The notes under the pieces: generated by a model
Databases searched by the model: none
What the model was told of the DNA's origin: nothing
Seen by the model: only the letters and a program-made list of their open reading frames with translations
Translations under genes and position numbers: made by a program
Assembly: GCA_030528845.1 (NCBI GenBank)
Contig: JAUMYC010000054.1
Span: 1-12,991 of the forward strand
DNA: 12,991 nucleotides
Direction of reading: 5' to 3'
Origin: Eubacteriales bacterium
GTDB taxonomy: Bacteria; Bacillota_A; Clostridia; Christensenellales; Aristaeellaceae
Shown: positions 6,479 through 12,991 of the stretch, in pieces
How positions within the stretch are numbered: the stretch's first letter is position 1
How the letters are laid out: each line of letters starts with the position of its first letter

Positions 6479-8134
6479 ATGGTTTTACTTCAGGGAAAGG
6501 GCGTATCCAAGGGCGTCGTCAAGGGACCACTCTATTTCTTCAAGCGTCAGGACAATACCGTTACCAAATGCATCGTGGAAGACGTTGAGAGCGAAAAGGC
6601 GCGCTTTGCCGCCGCGCAGGAAGCTGCGACCCTGCAGCTGACAGCGCTTGCCGACCGCTGCAGGGAAGAGGCGGGCGATGAATCTGCGATTCTCTTTGAA
6701 ACGCACGCGATGTTTGTCGAGGATGAGGACATGGTCGAGGCGATCATCTCCTTAATCGAAGAGGAAGGCTGCTGCGCGGAATACGCCGTAGAGCAGGCGG
6801 GAGAGCAGTTCGCCGAAATGTTTGCGGCGATGGATGACGCCTATATGAGCGCGCGTGCGGCGGATGTGCGCGATGTGGCGCGCAGGCTGGTCAGCAACCT
6901 GCTGGGCATTGTCGAAGGCGGCATTGATTCCGATGAACCGGTGATTCTCGCTGCGGACGATCTCGCGCCGTCGGAGACGATTCAACTGGACAAGAGCAAG
7001 ATTCTTGCTTTTGCCACGCAGGGCGGCTCCGGAAACAGCCATACGGCGATTCTGGCCCGCACGATGGGCATCCCGGCGATCTGCGGCCTGGGCGATGCGC
7101 TCAAGGATGAATTGAGCGGCCGCCTTGCGTATGTGGATGGAGAAACCGGCAGCCTGTATATCGAGCCGGATGAGCTGACCATGCTGGCGCTCAAGGAGAA
7201 GCTGGATAAGCAGGAAGAGATGAAGGCGCTTCTGAGCAGCATGAAGGGTCAGGAGGATGTGACGCTGGACGGCCAGAAGGTGAACGTCTACTGCAACATC
7301 GGCTCTGTGGAGGACGTCTCCGCCGTGATCGCCAATGATGGTCAGGGCATCGGCCTGTTCCGCAGCGAGTTCCTCTATCTGGCGGCGAGCGATTATCCGA
7401 CGGAGGACGAGCAGTTCGAGGCGTACAAGACTGTCGCTGCTGCGATGAATGGCAAGCGCGTCATCATCCGCACGCTGGATATCGGTGCGGACAAGCAGGT
7501 GGATTACTTCGATATGAAGAAGGAGGAGAACCCCGCCCTCGGCGTACGCGCAATCCGCATCTGCCTGAACAGACCGGAGGTATTCCGCAGCCAGCTGCGC
7601 GCGCTGTATCGTGCTTCTGCGTATGGCAAGATTGCCATCATGTTCCCGATGATCACCTCCGTATGGGAGGTGCGCGAGTGCAAGCGCGCCTGCCAAAAGG
7701 TGATGGCAGAACTGGAGAAAGAGGGCATTCCCTACAGCAAGGATACGGAAATCGGCATCATGATCGAAACGCCGTCTTCCGTCTTCATTGCAGAAGAACT
7801 GGCCAAGGAAGTTGATTTCTTCTCCGTGGGCACCAACGATCTGACGCAGTACACCCTGGCCTGCGACCGTCAGTGCAACGATCTGGGCAAGTTCTACGAT
7901 CCGCATCATCCCGCCGTGCTGCGCGCGGTAAAGATGGCGGCGGATGCTGCGCACAAGGCAGGCATCTGGATCGGCATCTGCGGCGAGCTGGGCGCGGATC
8001 TTTCTCTGCTGCCCACGTTCCTGGCGATGGGCATCGACGAGCTGTCCGTGTCTCCTTCCAGCGTGCTGCCGCTGCGCGCGGCGCTGAGAAAGAGCATCGC
8101 CAAAACCAGCACGCTGGACATGCTTAATTGCTGA
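6479..8134 (+). CDS. ptsI: PTS Enzyme I, PEP-protein phosphotransferase
   Basis: A 551-residue enzyme, slightly shorter than the usual 570-575. It takes phosphate from PEP and passes it to HPr. The N-terminal half carries the phosphorylated histidine in GGSGNSHTAILART (His188). The C-terminal PEP-binding barrel shows RTLDIGADK, NPALGVRAIR, FSVGTNDLTQYTLACDR and the catalytic cysteine in GICGELGAD (Cys501). The active-site loop GGSGNSH has one residue more than the textbook GGRTSH, a variant I associate with clostridial enzymes. The start follows GGGGAGG at a good distance. Having Enzyme I and HPr inside a sugar operon ties the general phosphorelay to one substrate. Whether this is the only Enzyme I in the genome is not visible. 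Confidence 0.96.
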   Translation: MVLLQGKGVSKGVVKGPLYFFKRQDNTVTKCIVEDVESEKARFAAAQEAATLQLTALADRCREEAGDESAILFETHAMFVEDEDMVEAIISLIEEEGCCAEYAVEQAGEQFAEMFAAMDDAYMSARAADVRDVARRLVSNLLGIVEGGIDSDEPVILAADDLAPSETIQLDKSKILAFATQGGSGNSHTAILARTMGIPAICGLGDALKDELSGRLAYVDGETGSLYIEPDELTMLALKEKLDKQEEMKALLSSMKGQEDVTLDGQKVNVYCNIGSVEDVSAVIANDGQGIGLFRSEFLYLAASDYPTEDEQFEAYKTVAAAMNGKRVIIRTLDIGADKQVDYFDMKKEENPALGVRAIRICLNRPEVFRSQLRALYRASAYGKIAIMFPMITSVWEVRECKRACQKVMAELEKEGIPYSKDTEIGIMIETPSSVFIAEELAKEVDFFSVGTNDLTQYTLACDRQCNDLGKFYDPHHPAVLRAVKMAADAAHKAGIWIGICGELGADLSLLPTFLAMGIDELSVSPSSVLPLRAALRKSIAKTSTLDMLNC

Positions 8135-8154
8135 AATACACAGGAGGAATCACC

Positions 8155-9099
8155 ATGCGCTATGGCTTTGGCGTGGATATTGGCGGCACGACTGTGAAAA
8201 TCGCTTTTTTTGATGAGCAGGGAAAGATGCTTGATAAATGGCAGATCACAACCAATACATCAAACGGCGGCAGCGCGATTCTGCCGGACACAGCGAAATC
8301 CATCCGGGATTATCTGCAGAAGAATCATATCTCAGATGACCACATCATCGGCGTGGGCGTAGGCGTTCCGGGGCCTGTGGATGAGCAGGGCATCGTGAAT
8401 CGCTGCGTGAATCTAGGCTGGGGCATGGTGGATCTGCATGGCGAGCTCTCCCGCCTGACCGGCTTTCCGGTTAAGGGCGGCAACGACGCCAATGTTGCTG
8501 CGCTGGGCGAATGCTGGAAGGGCAGCGGCGCAGGTAGCCGGTCCATGGTGATGGCAACGCTGGGTACGGGCATCGGCGGAGGCATTGTACTGGATGGAAA
8601 GATCATCGGCGGCGCACATGGTGCAGGCGGAGAGATCGGTCATATGGTGCTCAATCCCACGGAATCCGAAATCTGCGGCTGCGGTAAGCGCGGCTGTGCG
8701 GAGCAGTATTGCTCTGCTACAGGCGTTGTGCGTCTTGCCAATCGCTATCTGGCTGCGCACGATGATGAGAGCGTACTCAGAAGAAAGCGCGTCATCCACT
8801 GCAAGGATGTCTTCGACGCGGCAAAAAAGGGAGATATTGCTTCGATGAAGATTCTGGATCAGATGTTTGATCTGCTGGGCATGTTCCTGGCGAATGTCTG
8901 CTGCACGATGGATCCTGAGGTGATTGTGCTGGGCGGCGGCGTGAGCAAGGCCGGACAGATGCTTGTGGATGGAGCAACGCAGGCCTTTGCTCGCTATGCT
9001 TTCCACGCCTGCCGGGGTACGCGCATTGTGCTGGCAAGCCTTGGCAATGACGCCGGCGCCTATGGCGCGTTCAAGCTGGCGCTGGATGCATTTGCGTGA
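8155..9099 (+). CDS. glcK: ROK-family glucokinase
   Basis: A 314-residue cytoplasmic kinase that phosphorylates glucose with ATP. Visible features are the phosphate-binding GVDIGGTTVK (Asp8 to Lys15), VGVPGPVD, the catalytic aspartate in GGNDANVAALGE (Asp111), EIGHMVL (Glu160, His163) and the zinc-binding CGCGKRGCAEQYC (Cys174, Cys176, Cys181), all hallmarks of ROK kinases. I chose ATG at 8155 because AGGAGG lies 7 bases upstream; a TTG at 8128 in the same frame lies inside the end of ptsI and lacks a site. Glucose released by MalQ is the obvious substrate. Other ROK members act on N-acetylmannosamine or fructose, but the context favours glucose. Confidence 0.92.
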   Translation: MRYGFGVDIGGTTVKIAFFDEQGKMLDKWQITTNTSNGGSAILPDTAKSIRDYLQKNHISDDHIIGVGVGVPGPVDEQGIVNRCVNLGWGMVDLHGELSRLTGFPVKGGNDANVAALGECWKGSGAGSRSMVMATLGTGIGGGIVLDGKIIGGAHGAGGEIGHMVLNPTESEICGCGKRGCAEQYCSATGVVRLANRYLAAHDDESVLRRKRVIHCKDVFDAAKKGDIASMKILDQMFDLLGMFLANVCCTMDPEVIVLGGGVSKAGQMLVDGATQAFARYAFHACRGTRIVLASLGNDAGAYGAFKLALDAFA

Positions 9100-9116
9100 T
9101 CACGGAGGAAATGAAG

Positions 9117-11186
9117 ATGTATAGAATCCTGGAACTCAATCCCCAACTGCAGTGTTTTTCGGGCGATATCGACCTGCGCATGCAGCTCTATCGCGATACG
9201 AAGCGCCGCCTGATCGGCGAGGATGGCAAGCTGATCGACTTTGCCAATGCACATGAATACTACGGCTTCCATCGTATCGAGGGCGGCTGGGTCTATCGCG
9301 AGTGGGCGCCTGGCGCGCATCAGCTCTATCTCACCGGCGATTTCAACAGCTGGCAGTGGCTCAGCCATCCGCTGACGAATATCGGCGATGGCAATTGGGA
9401 ACTGGTGCTTGAGGGTGATGACGCGCTTTGGGACGGCTGCAAGGTCAAGACCATCGTGGACGCTAACATGACGCGCACGGAGCATATTCCCCTCTATGCG
9501 CGCCGCGTCGTACAGGATCCTGCGACGACAGCTTTCTGTGCGGAGGTTGTTGATGAAAGCAAGCCGTTCAAATGGACGGACGGCCGCTTCAAGGGTGAGG
9601 ATTCGCTCTATATCTACGAGGCGCATGTCGGCATGGCGCAGGAGGAAGGCAAGGTCGGCACCTATCTGGAGTTTGCCGACAAGGTACTTCCTCGCATCAA
9701 GGAAGCTGGATACAACGCCGTGCAGCTGATGGCCATCATGGAACATCCGTATTACGGCAGCTTTGGTTATCAGGTGTCCAGTTTCTTTGCTGCCTCCAGC
9801 TGGTTTGGCCGTCCTGAGGATCTCAAGTATCTGGTCAACAAAGCGCACAGGCTGGGCATCCGCGTGCTGCTGGACGTCGTGCATTCTCATGCGGTGAAGA
9901 ACACAGCCGAGGGCATCAACATGTTCGACGGCACTGAGTGGCAGTTCTTCCATGCAGGTGAAAAGGGCGATCATCCGGCGTGGGGCACCAAGTGCTTTGA
10001 CTATGGCAAGACCGGCGTCATTCACTTCCTGCTCTCCAATCTCAAGTTCTGGATGACGGAATATCACTTCGACGGTTTCCGTTTCGACGGCGTGACAAGC
10101 ATGCTCTATCACGATCATGGTCTTGGTGTAAACTTTGATTCCAACGACAAGTATTTTTCCTACAACACGCATGTGGAGGCGATTACCTATCTGCAGCTGG
10201 CCAACGATCTCATTCGCGAGGTAAATCCGCGCGCGATCACCATCGCCGAGGATATGTCCGGCATGCCGGGCATGGGCCTGCCGATTGAGGATGGCGGCGT
10301 TGGATTTGACTATCGCCTGGGTATGGGTCTGCCGGACATGTGGGTGCGCACGGTAAAGGAGACGCAGGACGAATTCTGGGACATCAACAAGATGTGGGGC
10401 GAAATGTGCCTGCGCCGCCCGGGCGAAAATACCGTCGCCTATGTCGAGAGCCACGATCAGGCGCTGGTAGGCGATAAGACGATGATCTTCCGCCTGGCAG
10501 ATGCAGCGATGTACACGGATATGAACAAGGATTGTCACAATCCGGTGATCGACCGCGCAATCGCGCTGCACAAGATGATCCGTCTGTTTACGCTTGGCGC
10601 TGCCGGCGAAGCATATCTCAACTTCATGGGCAATGAGTTTGGTCATCCCGAATGGATCGATTTTCCGCGCGAGGGCAATGGCTGGAGCTTCCACTACTGC
10701 CGCCGCCAGTGGAGCCTGAAAGAAAATGAACTGCTCAAGTATCAGTGGCTGAATGAATTCGACCGCGACATGGTGGCGCTGACGAAAAAGAGCAAAATGT
10801 TTGCTTCCCGTTTCGGCGATCTCAGACTGATGAAAGCGCCGGAGCAAACGGTTGTATTCTACCGCAATGGACTGCTGTTCGCATTCAATTTCCATGCGAG
10901 CAATTCCCTGACCAATGTGCTGGTGCCCGTGCCGCGCAATACCGATTACACCGTAGAGCTTTGCAGCGACGATGGAAAATATGGCGGCTTTGACCAGGTA
11001 GCCCATCAGGTATATCCGGTGAAGGAATTTGACGGACAATTCTTTGTGGAATTGTATCTGCCGGCAAGGACGGCGGTTGTGCTCAAGGAGGGCAAGGTTA
11101 TCAAAAAGCCTGCGGTCCGGAAAGCGGCAGCTTCTAAGAAGAATGTCGAAAAGGATTCCAAAAACCGGAAAAGAAAACTGCTGTGA
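9117..11186 (+). CDS. glgB: 1,4-alpha-glucan branching enzyme, eukaryote-like GH13_8 type
   Basis: A 689-residue enzyme that cuts alpha-1,4 chains and rejoins them as alpha-1,6 branches. An N-terminal carbohydrate-binding (CBM48-like) region covers about 45-140, with YREWAPGAHQLYLTGDFNSW. The alpha-amylase barrel follows, with LLDVVHSHAV, nucleophile Asp324 in FRFDGVTSMLYHDHG, acid/base Glu378 in IAEDMSGMPG and Asp447 in ESHDQALVGDK. These motifs resemble animal and plant branching enzymes more than E. coli-type GlgB. The all-beta C-terminal domain ends near 655, followed by a tail with 13 Lys/Arg among its last 31 residues. I chose ATG at 9117, 8 bases after GGAGG; a GTG at 9096 would overlap the kinase and precede that site. 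No glycogen synthase or phosphorylase accompanies it, so MalQ products are its likely substrate. Confidence 0.92.
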   Translation: MYRILELNPQLQCFSGDIDLRMQLYRDTKRRLIGEDGKLIDFANAHEYYGFHRIEGGWVYREWAPGAHQLYLTGDFNSWQWLSHPLTNIGDGNWELVLEGDDALWDGCKVKTIVDANMTRTEHIPLYARRVVQDPATTAFCAEVVDESKPFKWTDGRFKGEDSLYIYEAHVGMAQEEGKVGTYLEFADKVLPRIKEAGYNAVQLMAIMEHPYYGSFGYQVSSFFAASSWFGRPEDLKYLVNKAHRLGIRVLLDVVHSHAVKNTAEGINMFDGTEWQFFHAGEKGDHPAWGTKCFDYGKTGVIHFLLSNLKFWMTEYHFDGFRFDGVTSMLYHDHGLGVNFDSNDKYFSYNTHVEAITYLQLANDLIREVNPRAITIAEDMSGMPGMGLPIEDGGVGFDYRLGMGLPDMWVRTVKETQDEFWDINKMWGEMCLRRPGENTVAYVESHDQALVGDKTMIFRLADAAMYTDMNKDCHNPVIDRAIALHKMIRLFTLGAAGEAYLNFMGNEFGHPEWIDFPREGNGWSFHYCRRQWSLKENELLKYQWLNEFDRDMVALTKKSKMFASRFGDLRLMKAPEQTVVFYRNGLLFAFNFHASNSLTNVLVPVPRNTDYTVELCSDDGKYGGFDQVAHQVYPVKEFDGQFFVELYLPARTAVVLKEGKVIKKPAVRKAAASKKNVEKDSKNRKRKLL

Positions 11187-11225
11187 GGAAGAAAATCGAA
11201 AACAATAAAGGCTAACACCAATACC

Positions 11226-11243
11226 AGCACATTTGTGCTTTTA
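11226..11243 (+). terminator. Small hairpin after the branching enzyme
   Basis: AGCAC (11226-11230) and GTGCT (11235-11239) form a 5-base stem followed by TTTT. It precedes the much stronger hairpin at 11265 and could be an accessory terminator. The stem is short, so this is tentative. Confidence 0.3.
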
Positions 11244-11256
11244 CATATATCCTCCT

Positions 11257-11321
11257 CTCAAAAACATGAAACCGCTTTGCAGTAAACGCATCCTGCAGAG
11301 CGGTTTCATGCTTATGTTTTT
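11257..11321 (+). terminator. Strong rho-independent terminator of the maltose operon
   Basis: CATGAAACCGCTTTGCAG (11265-11282) pairs with CTGCAGAGCGGTTTCATG (11293-11310): 18 pairs with a single T-G wobble and a 10-base loop. AAAAACAT on the left and ATGTTTTT on the right can extend the stem. The plus strand ends in a run of five Ts at 11317-11321, and the minus strand also reads into TTTTT, so it can stop transcription from both sides. It lies 70-130 bases after the last gene of the operon. Confidence 0.88.
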
Positions 11322-11511
11322 GAAAATGATATGGAATTTTGAAATGAAGAAAGCACTTCGAAGAAGGGCGCAGCCGCACGGGTTCACCGTGCGTTCATAA
11401 GGGGATTGGGGGCGGTGCCCTCAATAAGCAGAGCAAGTGGATATCCACATGCATTGCTTGCCAGTTTTGACAGGCAATATTGAGACACTGATTTTATGGT
11501 TTTCTTGAAGA
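11322..11511. other. Non-coding stretch with hairpins and a palindrome, possible mobile-element remnant
   Basis: No convincing gene is visible. The stretch holds CGCACGG/CCGTGCG (11375-11393, 5-base loop), a G-rich run near 11401-11413, the 12-base palindrome GTGGATATCCAC (11437-11448) and TTGCC/GGCAA (11458-11477). It lies beyond the operon terminator and next to the TnpV remnant. Clustered small palindromes are common at ends and transfer origins of mobile elements, but no known oriT or inverted repeat was recognised. Confidence 0.3.
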
Positions 11512-11553
11512 CAAAAAAGATCAGCCGAGCGGTTGATCTGCTTGGCTGATCTT
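11512..11553 (-). terminator. Terminator of the tnpV-like gene
   Basis: Bases 11517-11529 pair with 11541-11553 in a 13-base stem with one G-T pair (AAGATCAGCCGAG against CTTGGCTGATCTT) around an 11-base loop. On the minus strand the stem is followed directly by a run of Ts (plus-strand As at 11513-11518). It lies 19 bases past the tnpV stop codon, which fits a retained terminator. Confidence 0.72.
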
Positions 11554-11571
11554 GTGACATCTTTCGGTATT

Positions 11572-11943
11572 CTATCTCATGACTACCTCATCATTGACGA
11601 TTTCTTCAGCGATATTGCGGACTGTGTTCATCATTCTGACCCATGCCATTTGATCATGTTCCTTAAGCTGCTCCGTAATCTCTTTTTCCTCAATAAGCTG
11701 GGTCATGAGTCGATCGAATAATTCCTGTGCTTCACGGTCAATATTCAGCAGATAGTGATTCAGTTTTCCGCTGAGAAGAAGTGTCGAGTACAATAAACGG
11801 CGATGCTCCTGAAGGTATCGCAGATGCTTTCTTCCTCACCTGCCGACCGGCTTTGTTTCTGGAATGGACAGACACGGAATGTAGTAATCTCCCTGTAGCT
11901 CATACCAGAGACCATTGGAAGAATCGTATATCAGTTTTTCCAT
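11572..11943 (-). pseudogene. tnpV: TnpV-like transposon-encoded protein, broken by one TGA
   Basis: The frame starts at ATG 11941-11943, with AAGGAG 8 bases upstream, and runs 124 codons to TAG at 11572. It reads through without a frameshift except for a TGA at codon 36 (11836-11838). The downstream part (LLLSGKLNHYLLNIDREAQE, then ITEQLKEHDQMAWVRMMNTVRNIAEEIVND) strongly resembles the small TnpV protein carried by clostridial transposons, whose biochemical role I do not know. At the TGA the context is VGR-stop-GRKHL, where I would expect tryptophan (TGG), so a single base change is the simplest explanation. Two other tryptophans (codon 13 and in MAWVR) use TGG. The only intact-looking piece is the 3' two thirds, which lacks its own good ribosome site. 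No other transposition gene is in the window. Family assignment is from memory of its motif, not a search. Confidence 0.75.
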
Positions 11944-12149
11944 TTAGCAATCTCCTTTGAATCATTCATTTGCAGTTGTGTCATGTGGTTTTGAGGTGAA
12001 TCAGACATGGCTACAAATTGGCTACAAAAAAGTCGCGGACGCTGAGGAATGGCTGAAATAAGCGGATAATACGAATGAAAAACGATGGAAAAGCGTGGTT
12101 TTGCATGAGAAAATCAGATCTGGCGGTAGAGTGGGAATAACAAAACATC
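11944..12149. other. Stretch without a recognised gene, with a short direct repeat
   Basis: TGGCTACAAA occurs twice, at 12008-12017 and 12019-12028, an 11-base period. A short open frame on the plus strand ends in YKKVADAEEWLK at a TAA near 12060, but it is under 40 codons, begins without a start signal and matches nothing I know; it may be the tail of a lost gene, since a strong plus-strand hairpin follows at 12150. Otherwise I see nothing in it. Confidence 0.3.
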
Positions 12150-12190
12150 GCCCGGAAATCAAGCAATAGCTCGATTTCCGGGCTTCTTTT
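12150..12190 (+). terminator. Strong hairpin terminator, probably bidirectional
   Basis: GCCCGGAAATCAAGC (12150-12164) pairs with GCTCGATTTCCGGGC (12169-12183), 15 positions with one mismatch around the tetraloop AATA. TTCTTTT follows on the plus strand, and the minus strand reads into a GTTTTGTT tract. No intact plus-strand gene lies just upstream, so it may be left over from a deleted gene, or it may insulate the region from the minus-strand genes to the right. Confidence 0.75.
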
Positions 12191-12230
12191 ATGTCTTTTG
12201 AGTATAAATTATAAATTGAGTACATTTTAA

Positions 12231-12401
12231 TTAATCTTGAGGAATTTTATAGAAAAGACGGTTATTTTTATAGCCAGAGACAGCCGATTGTTTTTCATGG
12301 GTGTATATTTCAATCCGACTTTTGTGTCGCTCTCTCTTTTGGTTCAGTCTTTTTTCCTTAGCTCCACCATCTAAGGACCATATTGTCTGATTTTCATGCA
12401 A
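12231..12401 (-). CDS. Possible 56-residue basic protein, unrecognised
   Basis: An open frame of 56 codons ends at TAA 12231-12233. Read from TTG at 12399-12401 it gives MHENQTIWSLDGGAKEKRLN and continues KRERHKSRIEIYTHEKQSAV with the end LFYKIPQD: hydrophilic, rich in Lys and Arg, with no membrane segment. A very strong ribosome site, GGGAGGTGAT, lies just upstream. The spacing to TTG is about 5 bases; GTG at 12407 overlaps the site. The best-spaced ATG (12396-12398) is in another frame and gives only an 8-codon peptide, MKIRQYGP, so the start is uncertain. The site lies within an inverted repeat (12400-12444). I do not recognise the protein. It could be real, or a fragment that chance left open. 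Confidence 0.32.
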   Translation of the reverse strand: MHENQTIWSLDGGAKEKRLNQKRERHKSRIEIYTHEKQSAVSGYKNNRLFYKIPQD

Positions 12402-12444
12402 AATCACCTCCCGCCGCAGTGATCCTGCAACGAGAGGTGATTTT
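12400..12444 (-). promoter_or_regulatory. Inverted repeat covering the small frame's ribosome site; may also act as terminator of the SIS gene
   Basis: AAAATCACCTC (12400-12410) and GAGGTGATTTT (12434-12444) are exact 11-base inverted repeats around a 23-base loop that holds a further GCAG/CTGC stem. In the minus-strand RNA the second arm contains GAGGTGATTTT, the ribosome site and TTG start of the small frame at 12231-12401, so folding would hide it. The stem also lies about 70 bases past the SIS-gene stop and ends in TTTT, so plain termination is an alternative. Confidence 0.5.
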
Positions 12445-12515
12445 ATTCAATGTCCGTTTTCAGCGGAATACTTCACGATTGCCTATGCGTCTGCCTTTAT
12501 CTCCGTATTCTGCTT

Positions 12516-12991
12516 TCAGTCAAGCTGATCCTGGTTGGCCTTGAACCAGCAGACGATCATATGCATGATCGCAGAGTGCAGGTCCTCGATCATTTCATAG
12601 CTGCGCAGATCGCTCTTGAGCACGGCGTCCGCGCCGCTGCAGATCTTGCCGCCGCCAAAGCCACTGAGCGCAATGATCTTGCCGCCGATAGACTTGGCAT
12701 AGTCGCAGGCCTTGACCAGGTCCGGCGAGTTGCCGCTGGCGCTGATGACGATCAGCGCATCGCCCGGGCGCATGAGGTTGCCCAGCTGGAAGCTGAAGAT
12801 ATCCTCAAAGCAGAAGTCATTGCCGTATGCGGTGATCTTCTCCACATTATCACACACAGAGATGATGCGGAAGCGGCGCTTGTCATAGGGCAGCGCATTC
12901 TTGCTGAAGTCGCAAACAAAATGATTGGCGGTGCCGGCGCTGCCGCCGTTGCCGGCGATGAACACCTGCGCGTCGCGCTTGTACACATCCA
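12516..12991 (-). CDS. SIS-domain sugar-phosphate isomerase, GmhA-like (5' end outside window)
   Basis: The minus-strand frame ends at TGA 12516-12518 and stays open to the window edge, so the first part (about 40 residues compared with GmhA-like proteins) is missing. About 158 residues are seen. VFIAGNGGSAGTANHFVCDF is the SIS-domain sugar-phosphate loop, and ALIVISASGNSPDLVKACDYA followed by GGKIIALSGFGG is the second half of the fold. The end, MIEDLHSAIMHMIV, resembles the C-terminal helix of the sedoheptulose 7-phosphate isomerase group. Such proteins isomerise or bind phosphosugars, often in heptose or cell-surface sugar pathways. It faces the maltose operon and is separated from it by terminators, so it most likely belongs to a different transcription unit to the right. 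The exact substrate is unknown. A GTG at 12984-12986 is an internal codon, not a likely start. Confidence 0.88.
   Translation of the reverse strand, partial: DVYKRDAQVFIAGNGGSAGTANHFVCDFSKNALPYDKRRFRIISVCDNVEKITAYGNDFCFEDIFSFQLGNLMRPGDALIVISASGNSPDLVKACDYAKSIGGKIIALSGFGGGKICSGADAVLKSDLRSYEMIEDLHSAIMHMIVCWFKANQDQLD

Noticed and set aside
9060..11039. 659-codon minus-strand frame opposite the branching enzyme
   Set aside because: The forward frame carries all GH13 catalytic motifs; the reverse frame has none of any family and no start signal.
11006..11230. 74-codon minus-strand frame with a hydrophobic, signal-like N-terminus
   Set aside because: The Leu/Phe-rich stretch is the reverse complement of the Lys/Arg-coding tail of the branching enzyme, and the nearest ribosome-like site is too far from the GTG start.
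11241..11259. Minus-strand GAGAGGAGG followed by ATG TAA
   Set aside because: A ribosome site before a start-stop pair is curious, but no gene follows on that strand apart from the antisense of the branching enzyme.
11533..11721. 62-codon plus-strand frame
   Set aside because: It is antisense to the TnpV-like remnant and starts inside that gene's terminator hairpin.
12022..12225. 67-codon minus-strand frame
   Set aside because: It runs through the strong hairpin at 12150-12183, has no ribosome site and resembles no protein.
1..12991. tRNA, rRNA or CRISPR array
   Set aside because: No cloverleaf-like sequence, rRNA core motif or regularly spaced repeat was seen on either strand.

Overview
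The window reads as a GC-rich Gram-positive chromosome, most likely a gut-type clostridial Firmicute. The grounds are strong AGGAGG-type ribosome sites, tight or overlapping genes, a maltose phosphotransferase (PTS) route with a MapP-type phosphatase, clostridial-looking HPr and Enzyme I, and a TnpV remnant. Species cannot be fixed from the sequence. No rRNA, tRNA or CRISPR array is visible.

Layout. Positions 73-1095 (minus) encode a LacI-family repressor. It is transcribed divergently from an operon that fills 1373-11186 (plus). The 277-base gap between them holds two well-formed promoters facing opposite ways and four copies of a TTTGCGnAAA palindrome, the likely operators. The operon order is: PTS permease with fused IIA-IIC-IIB domains; MapP-like sugar-phosphate phosphatase; 4-alpha-glucanotransferase (MalQ); HPr; Enzyme I; ROK glucokinase; and a branching enzyme of the eukaryote-like GH13_8 type. 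A strong hairpin terminator follows at about 11257-11321.

How the genes fit together (inference from known families). Enzyme I and HPr pass phosphate from PEP to the permease, which imports maltose as maltose 6'-phosphate. MapP removes the phosphate. MalQ turns free maltose into glucose plus longer maltodextrins. Glucokinase sends the glucose to glycolysis. The branching enzyme can turn the lengthened chains into branched glucan. One transcript thus carries the general phosphorelay, the specific transporter and the whole intracellular route, with a possible glycogen side branch that needs no ADP-glucose synthase.

From about 11190 to 12500 the DNA becomes visibly more AT-rich and looks like a decayed mobile-element scar. 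It holds several hairpin terminators, a palindrome, a short direct repeat, a TnpV-type gene broken by one in-frame TGA (11572-11943, minus), and a possible 56-codon unknown gene whose ribosome site lies inside an inverted repeat. The window ends inside a minus-strand SIS-domain sugar-phosphate isomerase (12516 to beyond 12991) whose N-terminus is outside.
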